Assembly (NCBI GenBank): GCA_029817715.1 | Contig: JARUPY010000602.1 | Location: 885,501-949,500, forward strand | Direction of reading: 5' to 3' | DNA: 64,000 nt | Source of the DNA: Melastoma dodecandrum | Taxonomy: Eukaryota; Streptophyta; Magnoliopsida; Myrtales; Melastomataceae | Shown: one piece after another, positions 21,959-33,558 of the stretch | Layout of the letters: every line of letters begins with the position of its first letter | Position numbering within the stretch: position 1 is the first letter of the stretch | Made by a program: the position numbers and the translations under genes | Notes under the pieces: model-generated | The model's database searches: none | Told to the model about the DNA's origin: nothing | Seen by the model: the letters and a program-made list of their open reading frames with translations, nothing else

Positions 21959-24900
21959 CTAGACGTATGGCTTCCTCGGGGTGGGAACACGAGCCTCGAT
22001 CGACTGCAATCTTTGCTTCAGATGGAAAACCTCCACCTGCATGGATTGGAAACAGAAAGTTCCATGGTACTTTCATTTTTTCGGACAGGTGAGGCTTAGT
22101 ACAGCCCTCATTCAAAGACTATACATATATGTACCTGGAGCTGAAAAGTTCTTGCTCTTTCGCCAGCGAGGATTCCTCTTGTCGAGTGCAATTCCTGAAT
22201 GAAGCTTGCGGGTCGTAACTTTCCACCTAAGTGAATTACATCGTAACGATAAAAGCACAGCATGGGGGGTACCTTTTGTGTGTCGTCCAAAACAGCCTTG
22301 AGAAACGCTACATCATGCTCGAGCCTAACATTGTCAGAATGGACTATGTTAGACATGGTGCCGGCCTCCTCTTGTGTGAGCTCTAGGTTAGATAGCTTCT
22401 CGTTCAGAAACTCCATCTCTTTCATAGCGTCTGCCAATTTCTTTTCCGTCTCCTGTTTGCTCTTCAGAACAGCTGAAAAGCTCTTCTCCACGGCTTTCTG
22501 GTTCGCCAATGCAGCTGCCAGCTGGCCTTCGAGCATACCATTTTTCCTCAGAAGGGACGCTATTTTGCCTTCATAAAACTTATATATGCTGGAAGCAGCC
22601 ACCGGATCTCCAGGTATATAGCTAGTTTCCATGGATACTAAGTTGTCATCTTCTTCTAAGAGGCTCTTAGTTGCATTGTGGTTAACTCCAGGGCTTGAAA
22701 TATCAGGTTCAGGATCCAGAGAAGTTTCCTCCCGGAAGCTATTGCCTCCAGCACCTTGAGCATGTATCTCAGCATCAGAGTGGTCCAACTCACGTGAGAT
22801 TGTCTGAAGCATAATCCACACATCATCATTTGTTATGTCAAGGTAATTAATGATCTTATGACAGTAGCATGGTTGGGAATTTCCATTCTGAAAAAAGAAC
22901 AACGACCTGTGAAGCTGAACTCTTATCTTCGAGAAGGTTGGCAATCTTCATAGATCGGTTGTTCTCTTCTTCATTAGTAAACTGCTTGCGAAGAGACACA
23001 TTCCCAGAAGCAGTGCGGGGCTCAACTGGAGTACACTCTGAGAGTGATTTGCGACCAGAACCGTAGTTTTCATTGGCAGTTACCAGATTATGTCTAGCAG
23101 CTAAGCCAGACGATGGTTGGAATGAATTAATGCCACCTTCAGAGGACAAACTGACAGATGATGATCTTTTACCAAATAAACGTCTGCGGCCCTTACCGGC
23201 AGGTCTTAAACCGGCAGAATCATTTATTTTGTCCAAAAATAGAGCTTCAACCTGACAAAACAACAGAAAAATTACAGAGAATTATAAGAGAAACAGTATT
23301 CAACTCAAATATCATATTTTTCAACTCGTCAACATTTTCGAATATACAGCTCTGAATTTTAAAAAATGATTTCTACCAGGGGTTTTACCATTCTCAATTT
23401 TTTCAGCATTCTTTTCTCCAATTCAAGCTTTACATATATATAATTAAAGATGTAGTACACGACCATCACAATGCCTACCTGATTCGACGATAGCTCTCTC
23501 TTGATTCCCCCGAATGCAACAAGAAAACTTTTCTCGTTGTGTTGGACGAGAACCATACTGAAACCCTAAAATTCAGGCCACATTAGATTAGAGATCCTGG
23601 AAGAAATTTGAAAACATGATGCAAAGATAATTTACCAAAAGTTTCAGAATCCAGATCACTACAGTTTGGATGTTAACGAGCAAAAGTATAGAGAATTCTG
23701 AACGATGGCAAGATTTTCAGGCAGTTCCAAAATTATGATAAAATAATTCCATTCCATTTTACTACAATTTTTGCCTGAAAATTCATCGTTAGAAAAGCAT
23801 TGGGGGGTATATCACCTTGTTGGTGGAGACTGAAGAAGGGGATGCAACAGCGGCCACTGACCACTCAAATTTTAGAACATCGAATATTAGAGTCTCAGCA
23901 AATCCTGTCAAAAAGAAAAGTCAATAGTCAAATCCGGTTCCATATATTTTATTGAAAGGGCATGCTATATTAGAGGACATCTGACTTGGAAAACAAACAG
24001 CACTGTGCTGACAACCGCGCATTTCAAGCAATAACAGAAACATATTGCTTACTTTATCACAATATATCAAATCTATTGATATAAAGGGAAATAAGATTGA
24101 TTTCAACAAAAGAAAAAGATAATGATGCTAAGTAGGATCCGGGAACACATTAAGGATTAAAGAAAGAGAAATAAATAAAGTAGTATCACAATCAGAAAAC
24201 GAGCTTAGCAGTTTTTAGATAGCTCGTTCTGAAAACAACAAGATGAAGGGACGTGACGTCGGATTATGGGTGTACTTTTTTTTCTGCTACCACCCCCAGC
24301 AATGTACCACTTTGTTCCACATAAAACTCCGCAGCAACCAAATCTAGGTGACGGATGGGAGCCCCGGATCTTAATTCTTGACCATATCATCTGAAGAAAA
24401 TGGATATCTGTACGTGAAGAGCATTATGGTGTACATATATTGTAGCACAATTTTTCCTATGATGAGGATGTACATACCGTTTCAAAATCCAATGAATAGA
24501 TGTCATTTAGGGACTTCGACTTGGATGAACCTCCAAATATGAAGAGGGTCTTGCTATTGTAAAGCGTGGCAACGTGATTGCATCTTGCTGATGGTACCAT
24601 ACCTCTGCGTATGCATATACTGGGTTTAGGCATAATGCAATGAACAGGTACATAGCAGAATATGGAGATAATATTACGTGCAGTTGAGAGGAAGCCAGGT
24701 AGAAGATTTTAGATCAAACATATGCAGATCATTTAGCTTTCTCCTTCTGCCATCTTCTCCCCCAAAAAGGATTAAGGCTGAATTTGCCCTCACCACCGTG
24801 TGACCACCACGGGACACCTGAAAAACCGTGGAAATAAAGCACAGCATCTTAACTGAAAACAGGACTCAAATATGCTATCAAGACGATAAAATTATTACTG

Positions 24901-26744
24901 TGCAAACTCCTGTTCTATTATAGATTTGCAAGAAAAGCTTCTTTCTATAGAGACAAGGATGTGCATAATTAATCAAGGAGAAATAGATGTGGGGCATACC
25001 GGAATATCTCCTTTTGCTTCCATTAAAGACCACCCTTCTGTCTCAGAGTCAAAAGCCCACACTATCAAAGGTGTTAAGAAGGCTATTAGAACAACAAAGA
25101 ATAATGAAAAACAGCAGCTACAGAACAAGCCCATGGTGTCTACCTGACAATCTGTCACTCCCAGGTTCAGTTCTCCCACCAACAAGCAACACCTTTTTCC
25201 CCCAAGAGACCTATGTATGTATATGAGAGGTTAGATCCTAGACTATCCTTTTCCTCCTGTAATTTCACGATTATCACGCTACTCATAACAAAGCATGGTC
25301 AATATCCAAGAAGAAAAGGTAGGTCTCCAATAGTTGGCTTGAGGATCTAGAAAACCAAACTTATGTCAGAGCTTTCCGGTGAGTGGCTGTCATATGTTTC
25401 ATGCCTTTATAATTTCCTAGAGTTAAACAAAAGTCTGTGCTCCATAATTCGAAAAGGCTGGGTAATAAAACTGCAGGGCACCAATAACTATTCATACCAG
25501 AGAGTGACCTTTACAAGGAGGAATCTTAATGGGCAGACTGCTAGGGGACAAATAAATTTTTGATGAAGCTCCGCTCCAGGAGAACTTGGTGAAATTAAGC
25601 ACCTGCAAATTGGAAACCAAAAGGAAAAAGCCTAATCACAACCCAACATCAACATAATAATCCGCTAAAACAAGATAAGCTTCGACATTCTGGTACCTGA
25701 ACATCATCTAACAGGCCACTCCCAGATTCTCCACCTACCACTATCATCTTGTTATCGACAACGGTAGCTGCATGCTGTTTGCAAGAAAAACGAAGAAGAG
25801 TAAACCTATTACCATATTAAGTGAAAAAACATCCGAACAGCAAATACAGTATTAGTAAACCAAAGCGTGGTTGAGTTTTACATTGAAGCGAGGTGTAGGC
25901 TTGTCCCCCGAGACCGACAATACCATCCAGGTCTCCGAGTTTCCAATGGGAGGTCTCGGTCCGCTTTCATTTTCGTTCGAACAGTCATTAGAAGGCGCCG
26001 CGTTATCCGTCTGCAAAATCAAGGTCGCCCAATCAAAGCCTTCATTTCAATCCACAGCTGGGAAGAAAGAAAGCAAACCAACCCCCCCCCACCCCCCCCC
26101 CCCCCCAAAAAAAAAAAAAATTACGTTTGGATTGCTCTGGCGTTTAAGGTGCCTGGCAGGACTTCTAGTTACTTGAGATGGGGACTCCGAAAGCTGAACT
26201 TTCTTCACTCTGGACATAAAAGATTAAGAATCATCATTATAATCTCTGTGAAGGTCGCATGACCGTTAACAGTTCACAATAAACAAAGGAAAAGCCATAA
26301 AAAATGCACTTCCGAGCCAAAGGATGCACGCCTCCGGAGAAACGCCAATGCAGCACCGCCATAAACAAACGAACAGCACCTAAATCAATCCCACGCTCAA
26401 CCGCGGAGGAGTTTTCACGAGCCGAGCTCGGAAATTAAAAAAAAAAATCACCTATCCGGACCATTGACTCCACATATACAGGTATATCCGATTCTACATT
26501 ATCAATTGCGTTTCCTCCCGAGTCCTAACGAAAGCACCGAGGAGTCACGACCGGAACTCTCTTTTGTTCTTTCGAAACACTCCGCCAAGTGTCGAGCGAA
26601 GTGGAAATCAGCCAAGAATATTACTACGAACTGAAGAAGATACACAACAAACGATGACATCTACTCGAACGAAACGAGCATAGCTGTGAGCTGGCGGTGG
26701 CGGTACCTCCCGAGCTTCATCCGGCGACGGGATATCCCGAACAT
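21959..26744 (-). CDS. kelch-repeat protein with C-terminal coiled coil, 711 aa
   Basis: Sixteen exons fit: 26707-26744, 26125-26209, 25882-26010, 25697-25774, 25498-25602, 25144-25210, 25000-25061, 24678-24817, 24478-24604, 24276-24390, 23816-23904, 23479-23565, 22907-23251, 22273-22803, 22135-22194 and 21959-22036, for 2,136 bases in frame. Residues about 65-420 carry kelch blades with repeated GG pairs (MIVVGGESGSG, LILFGGEDG, LFIFGGSSK, WYIAGGGS, LVAFGGI), which build a beta-propeller. Residues about 550-711 are rich in E, K and L heptads (coiled coil). This layout matches the kelch half of acyl-CoA-binding proteins ACBP4/5, but no ACB domain precedes it. The N-terminus MFGISRRRMKLGR is typical of the ACB-less relatives (I associate it with Arabidopsis At2g36360). 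The first intron contains a long poly-C/poly-A tract beside the exon 2 donor. Confidence 0.92.
26083..26120. repeat. poly-C then poly-A tract in an intron
   Basis: About twenty cytosines, broken by single adenines, run straight into about fourteen adenines, four bases from the donor of exon 2 of the kelch gene. Homopolymers of this kind are prone to sequencing length error. Confidence 0.85.
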
Positions 26745-28282
26745 TTTCCCCTCCGTCGAAGAAGAAGAAGAAGAAGAGCGACTCGGGTGAAAGTGAGGGT
26801 GAGTGAGGTAAGCAAGGGGATGGAAAGCAGAGGGAAGGAGCAAGGGGGGAGGTGAAGGTTAGGGGGATGGGGCGCAGGTTAGAAGAATCCCGTCCGTTAG
26901 TGTTTGTCCATATGTTAGTGAGTTGTGGACCGTCGGATGAGTGGAGTTGGGAGGGGTCCAATCGAACGGTAAGGAACGGATTCCGGGAGATTGCATTAAA
27001 TTGCGCCAAGCGGAGGGACAAGGGCCCCACCCACTGACTTGGACATCTCATGTATCTTCGCGGAACACTGGTGTTTTTTTGGATCTTACCGTGAAAAGGT
27101 TTTTGTCAGGATCTAATGTATGTATTTATAGGGAATTGTGCTGGATGGATTAACGCCCCCGCCTCCTATTTGTCAAAAAGGTCAAAAGCCCAAGATAGGC
27201 CTCTACCAAGTCTTGTTCTTTTTTCAATTGGGTTTATCTCTGGGCCTAAAGTTTAGCATCATTTGTTCTGTCCTGTGTCCCACGTCACACTCGGACCTCG
27301 TGTTCTCTTCCTTGTCCTAAAACAGCAGTTTTGTTACTTAGTAAGAAAAAAATTCATGAAATAGATTTTTACTTTTAAAATTTGTTGATTAATTAAGAAA
27401 ATCGAACTACTTTCAAATTTAAAATAAAATTTAAAAGTCCGGTTTTGAAAGATGATTTTCTTATAAAATAGGTGCAAAATATATGATGTCTTAAATTTCT
27501 ATTTTATCAAAATCGTTTTTTTACTATACGATATTATCACTATCTTTAGGGTTGTACCTAATGTACTCAGAATTTTAGATTTTACTATGAGAAAACCAAA
27601 CAAGGCCTTAATATTGTCTAACATTTCTCCTATAGTAGTTGAGTTATAACCTCTCATTGCATCGTCTTGCAATTTACCTTACACGTAGTAGTAACCCCAC
27701 AATAGAGCCATCATCCGGGCTTCATCGATTTTACAGATTCTTAACAGCATTAATAACTACAGTCCAATTTCAACTTCTAACTTACTTAATTTAACCATTA
27801 AAATCCTATAATAAAAGACACACGGAATGTTTCAATATTACTATCAATTGTTTTTATTATTTTAGTCAATAATTAAAATTTATAGATTAAGACTTGTTTG
27901 GTTTTCTAATTCAAGATTTGATAAAATCAATATAGAAACAAAACGATAAAATCGTATAACAAATTAAATTTTTTACAAAATAAAAAATTTTGTAATAATT
28001 TTTAATATTATCGTATATTTTTTAAAAAAAAATAGGAGGGTCAAGTCACCGAGTTTTCGCGCTTGGCTAGCCGGGGAGAAGCGAAAAGGGGAGGGGCTTA
28101 CTAAATTCGAAAATCACATCATTTGAGGTAAATATGACGTGTGCTGATGTCATCATCATTGCCAACCACATACGTAAGACAACTTAACTTTTACCATACG
28201 ACCGCCAACGATATCCACTCCCGGATCGCCCCGAGGTTACGAGCTCGAACAACCGAGCCATCCTGCGTTGCCCCCAAACACC
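26745..28282. other. intergenic region with leader, (GAA)n and MITE-like ends
   Basis: The first part is the kelch gene's leader and promoter, with (GAA)n at 26758-26776. From 27340 to 28030 the DNA is strongly AT-rich. Two opposite copies of a transposon-like end occur: gaaaaccaaacaaggcctt near 27591 and agacttgtttggttttct near 27889. No protein gene was seen. Confidence 0.45.
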
Positions 28283-29123
28283 ATGAGCCCACCCCAGGCC
28301 GGAGAAAGTAGGGGGAGGAGGAAGCAGGCCGAACTGGGGAGGTTCCTAGGAGTGAGGCGCTGACCCCTGGGGACGTTACGCGGCCGAGATCAGGGACCCC
28401 ACTACCAAGGAGAGGCACTGGCTCGGGAGTTTCCATACTGCCCATGAGGCAGCTTTGGCGTATGATAGGGCAGCGCTGTCCATGAGGGGAATGCAGGCGA
28501 GGACCAACTTCGTAAACACGGCCGCCGCCGCTCGTCACTCTGCTGGGTTTCATCCTCTTCTCGCCCCGTTCCAGGTTCAAACCCTACCCGCTGCTTCCCC
28601 CGAGTTCCTTACCGGTGGCAGTATCGATTTCGAACGCTCAGGGAATTATCCTGTCCTTGGTAATGGTAACTTCCAGGCTCATCAGCCTACTGCTGTAATG
28701 AGCGAGAACCCGTCAGACGACTCGACTACTAACAATGACAGAAACGATAGTTTCTTCTTCTACGGAAATTATACAGGCTCGGTACCTGAACTGCATTGTC
28801 CCTGAGAGCTGCCTGAGGCCGCCTCCTGCCACTGCCGGGTCATCTCGCTCCTTTGCCGAATCAAGTTATTACCCGTTGAATCACCAGCAGCAGGCATGTG
28901 CATCCTTTGCTGCTGATGCTTATAAAGCCCCATGCAATGGAGATAAGAATATGGACAAAGCGAGCTTGATGCCGTCATTGGCGGCGTGCCCATGGTAACC
29001 ATACTCACGCTCGACGAGAACAACCAGGACACCGCCCCCCCTGCTTTGGCTTGCTATTCCACTCCGACCCTGCCTACTTATAATTTCGGCGAACCTGCAG
29101 ACTTCAGCTACTCCCTCTTCTGA
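28283..29123 (+). pseudogene. AP2/ERF transcription factor pseudogene, LEAFY PETIOLE-like
   Basis: The AP2/ERF DNA-binding domain is obvious but broken. After the start MSPPQAGESRGRRKQAELG the domain begins RFLGVRR. The next codon is TGA where family members have CGA (R), and then a run CCCC replaces CCC and shifts the frame. The domain resumes as [20 protein letters not shown], then [21 protein letters not shown] and ARTNFV. Two more frame changes follow: near 28795 (PELHC into [10 protein letters not shown]) and near 28965 (NMDKAS into a frame ending EPADFSYSLF and TGA at 29123). The whole length of an LEP-type ERF is therefore still readable across three frames. FDTAEE of the family has become FHTAHE. 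This looks like a recently lost gene, although run-length sequencing errors could cause some of the shifts. Confidence 0.75.
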
Positions 29124-30011
29124 TAAGTAAGAACCTACCATGGCACTCGGCCCCCACGGCCCCCGCACCTTAGGAAACTGACTAATACAGATATTACCTA
29201 GAGCGCGGCGTGTCCCTTTTTTGGTGGAATCGGTTTGCTTGCGTCGTGATATTATGTAACGTGGAATCAGATAGAGTAATCTAGTTTATATCCAAGGCTA
29301 CTATTTTTCTTACATCTTCTCTTCGTCCTATTACACTCATATCACCATGCCCTGTCTTCTTTTATGTCCAAACACAGTTCTATACGGCAACAATATCAGG
29401 TTGATACAACAAAACTCAGACGACATCCGCAAGAGTATAACCTCTCATACAGACGTACGAGCCCAACCGTTATTACACCGTTCGACCACTGGTTATTTTA
29501 TGTATACATACATACATATAGTGTTATATATAAGTATAGATATATGAAGGCTCGAGCAATTCAGAAAGAACAATGGAATGCCCAAGCCTCAATATCAAAA
29601 GCCCCCTCGAAAAATGACAGTATATGGGGGAATCCAATGAAAAAGAAAAAGACCTCGGACCTTTCCTCTTGACGAATCCAGGAAGCTTGTTCTCGAAATG
29701 GAATGGGATTGATCTCTTGTTTGAGACACAATCTCTTCGGGACCGACCTGTTTCCCATTTCGTCCAAAAATCAAACAAGCTCTTACCAAGAGGATGACGC
29801 CGCGACTGGGGAGAGACTCCTCGCATGATTATTTCCCTGACAATCCTGGCCGTGGCTTATTCGAGATAGTAAAATACGGCTCTATACATCTATGAGAAGG
29901 GGAGACGACCCAGTTGGAAAGAAATGGCAGCTCCTATTCGACAATTTTGATGGGAAAAAATGGCACCGGTTCTGGGTCCAGCAAAAAATTGACCTCGGAG
30001 AGGATTCAACT
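29124..30011. other. spacer, no gene seen
   Basis: Contains the 3' UTR of the CCCH gene on the minus strand. A TA-rich stretch lies around 29500-29545. Short open frames were judged noncoding. Confidence 0.45.
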
Positions 30012-32111
30012 TTATGCAGAACCCTCTTTACTGCTAATGTCGCTGCTGTTGTGAGTGCTGCCGAGTGAAGCAGCAGCATCTTGATTGGGCTTTTGAGAGG
30101 TATAATAAGGCACACTTACCGTACTCGGGAACATTAGACCAAGTGATGCATCGGGTGTATACATATAGGGCAATCTGGCTGGATAAGGAATGATTGGACC
30201 GTCCCCAAGAGAAGATGCAGAGGAGCTGTAATTTAGCGCTCCTACAGAATGGTCGAATTTGCACGCGGGGCCAAACTTGCATTCTCCACGTGCGAAATGC
30301 ATGCAGGGTGCCACACCCTGTAAAATGAACAAACGGAGCTAATTTTGACGAATTTGAAACGCAAACGCAAGAGGGCCAAGTGCACTTACGGGGCGCAGAG
30401 GTAAACCGAGAGGATTAACGATGACATTGGTAGCTGCATTCGCCTCTGGCGGGTGGTGATATCTACATGAGGATCCGTATTTACAATCTCCTGTTTTCAG
30501 ATAGTACAGGCAGTCAGGTTGGCCGGGCCTCTCGGGAAATAACTGTTCCTTCTGTAGGGTCGAAGTATCCATGACGAAAGGAGATGTCACATAGGGTCCG
30601 GCAAAGGCAGGCACAGCAGAACATATTTGTGCCATCCCGTAAGCCGAGTTTGATCCCGAATTAGGTTGAGGACTAGATGAGGCAACTGGGCTCCCAGAAG
30701 CCTGATGACGAAGAGGATCAAACAGGAAAACTAGTGGTCTATGAGTGCTAAGAATGGTAAAGATATCCAACACCAACCTGATATGGAGAGTATCCAGTCA
30801 AGGGCACCATGCCAGGAGAAAGCAGCACCGGACCATAAGGGCTCTGAACATATGAAGGGATGACAGGAGATCTTGTCACTAATACGCCATATTGTTGAGA
30901 TGAAGGGATGGGAGGTGATTGCACCATCGGGTAAGGAGAGGGGCTCGCAACAGACAGAGGCATAGGCGAAAGTTGAAACGGTGGTGGTGAAGGAGCAGCG
31001 ACCGGCACACCAGCCGGCTGAGGGTGATGAAATTTACAAGTATCCCCGAATTTGCAACGACCTGTTTTCATGTAATAGGAACATTCTTTCTCCTCCTATC
31101 ATCATGACAGCAGATCGTACTGTCATTTTAGTGCCAATTCAAACAGCAAGTGAAGAAACAGAAAGTTAGGAAATCTGAAACCACAAGTAATGCTGCGTAC
31201 CGGACGATAAGGATATCCGAAGTAATTTAGCTGAACCGGATTGTTGGGAGTCATGTCTTGCCTCGGGTGGTGGTATTTACACGAAGAGCCAAATTTACAT
31301 GTACCAGTCCTCATATAAAACTGAGGCACGTTTTCAGAATTGTGAATAGAGCAAAAAAGGCAACACAGTAAGTGCGGCATTAACCGTATCGAGAAAGTCA
31401 GATCAATCAACAGCGGATGACAAAGAATAGGGAAGAGAACGGGGAACGAATACCTGGCAAACCGGCTGTCCGTTTCGCGCTGGGAGTTCAGCTGAACCAG
31501 CTCTTGAAGCAACCAAAACCTGCACAATTCAACAGTTCCCCATTTCACATTGCATCAGTGATCATCCAACACTTCCAAATTCTACTTGACACAAAAACCA
31601 AGTCAGCAGTTTCCACAAGCCTAGGGCCGTAATCCTAAACAGTTGCATAGATTCCACCCCAAGCACAATCCTTGATCATCCACTGAGGAAGGATAAAAAA
31701 GGAAAGCAAGGAGTAAGGGAAATTCCTCTTACCGGACCACAATCACGGGGATGATTGAAGCGGCAGCGAGGTCCGTAGCCGCAGAATCCAGTCCTCAGAT
31801 AGTGAATGCAATCCGCCTCGTCGGGCCTCTCCGGGTAGACCTGGCGTTCATAGTCCTCCCCCAATCGCAACTGCCACATCGCCTCTGCAACCATTCGACC
31901 ATCGCAACGATCAATCCATCAAAAGCAAAAGATCAAAACCCACACCATCCAATCCAGTCCCCCCCCCCCAAGTCCAACCCAGCACACTGATCACCGATCA
32001 TCCGAATTCCGATCATGGGTCAATCTCACCATCGATGGAGGTGTCGTCCTTGGGGTCGGGAGGCCACTCCTGGGGAAGATCCGAGGGCCTTGACCCATGA
32101 CGACCTTCCAT
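30012..32111 (-). CDS. CCCH zinc-finger protein, ZFN-like, five fingers, 451 aa
   Basis: This is a plant ZFN-type nuclear CCCH protein predicted to bind RNA (family knowledge; some members also bind DNA or are nucleases). Seven exons fit: 32030-32111, 31733-31884, 31454-31519, 31201-31320, 30778-31095, 30390-30701 and 30012-30317, totalling 1,356 bases in frame. Five C-X7/8-C-X5-C-X3-H fingers are seen: three in the first half (about 51-70, 99-118 and 145-164; for example [11 protein letters not shown]) and two in the second (about 310-329, [11 protein letters not shown], and 354-373, [11 protein letters not shown]). The 3+2 spacing separated by a Pro/Ser/Tyr-rich linker is typical of the ZFN1/At3g06410/At5g18550 group. 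The first exon ends ID|G before a gtgaga donor. The short N-terminus is as expected and no targeting signal is visible. Confidence 0.94.
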
Positions 32112-33558
32112 TAGGAAACAAAGGGACTTTTTGAGGGGGCAGAGGCAGAACCCAATTGGGATTATCGAACCCAAAAAGACAAAAAACAAGAAAAAAACGA
32201 AAGGGATCGGCTTCGCCCTCCTCAATCCCCGGGGGATGGCCGAACGAATGCAAGCAAAACCCAAAACGACAAAAAAGAATTAAAATAAACAAGGAGAAGA
32301 ACAGTTCCCCCCCGGCGCCCTGCCCTGTTCTTCCCCTCCCCCCAGAAAGCTTAGATTTTTACTGAGGCAGACATGGAAGAGATGGAGATAGAGAGTGAGA
32401 GATGGGGGAGTTGTTGGATTGGTTGGTTTATATATTATTTATTCAATTATATTAAATTTGGGTCAAGGAAAAAAGTGAAAAAGGGGGTTTTGTAAGGAAC
32501 AGGGGAAGCAGAACAGAACAAGGAACAGAAACAGAGGAGGAAACACACGAGACCGGTGTGCTTCTGTGTTTGTCCCTGGTCCCTCATTTTGTTTCTTGTT
32601 CATCGATTGTCGTTCGTTGAACAGTTTTTTACTTTTCCTCTGCGACCCTTCAACCATTCATTCCAATTACCTCGGAGAATTGTTACAAAATAAGGTTTCA
32701 TCTAGTCAATGTGGTGAATACGGTGATTTTTTACTGTTGGCGTGGTTGGACGGTTGGGAGATGTGTAAGTACAAAGCAACATAAGATGATTTTTCTATTA
32801 CCAACCCCGACGTAAGTAAAAGCAAATTGTAACCAACACTTTGCAAGCAGAGGGGGGACGATGTTCCCTAAAAGGATCTTTTTTGTTTCTTTTACTTATT
32901 CAATTTAATTCGTGGTTTTGGTTGGATCTCTCTTACAAATTCCATCGCATACCAAACCTTGGCTTTCAGGTTATATGTTTCTCTGGGGGAAGTACAGGTC
33001 ACTATGGTCCATTCATGGAGTCCATGAACAAGAAATTCAGAAATACAACATTGAAACTCAAGATCAACGAAAGAGCATCATGATTAGAAACCCAGAAGAA
33101 AAAAATGATTCCAATGTCCCTTATCCGACCATCACTAAGATTTGATTTATGGGTTGTTTTTTCTTTCTTTTTTTTTCACCTTTCTTTCAACGATCATTAC
33201 ATCTCACATCTCCCCCCATCAAGCATACTTGATTACTCCCTGCCGAAAAAAATGTACATCGAATTAACAGTCTGCGTATGCCGGAACAGGAGTGGCAGGG
33301 GGGGTTTGGGGGCGAAGAGGGCTTAAGCCTGCAGATCCACAATTTTTTTGGGAGATGGTTGTTGAATCACTTTAAATATGATTCCCCCAGGGGCCTTCTC
33401 CTTCTCAAAATAATCAAGGTGAGTGAAGACCGCTGAGGCGAAGGATCTTCCTTGGAAGTCCCAGGGCTGATTGCTTATCGCTTTTACGAACCGCCTACCA
33501 TGTTTCCTGCACATCTCCCTTCCTTTCTTCCCTGATACCTCCACAGGTTGCTTTAGAG
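32112..33558. other. CCCH promoter/leader and KIN-beta-gamma 3' flank
   Basis: Between 32112 and about 32500 lies the leader of the CCCH gene, purine-rich near 32370-32400. The rest is spacer and the 3' UTR of the SnRK1 subunit. No further gene was recognised. Confidence 0.45.

Noticed and set aside
33323..33544. Minus-strand 73-residue frame downstream of the SnRK1 subunit
   Set aside because: It lies after the stop codon in the 3' flank, has no recognisable domain and lacks a promoter-like context.
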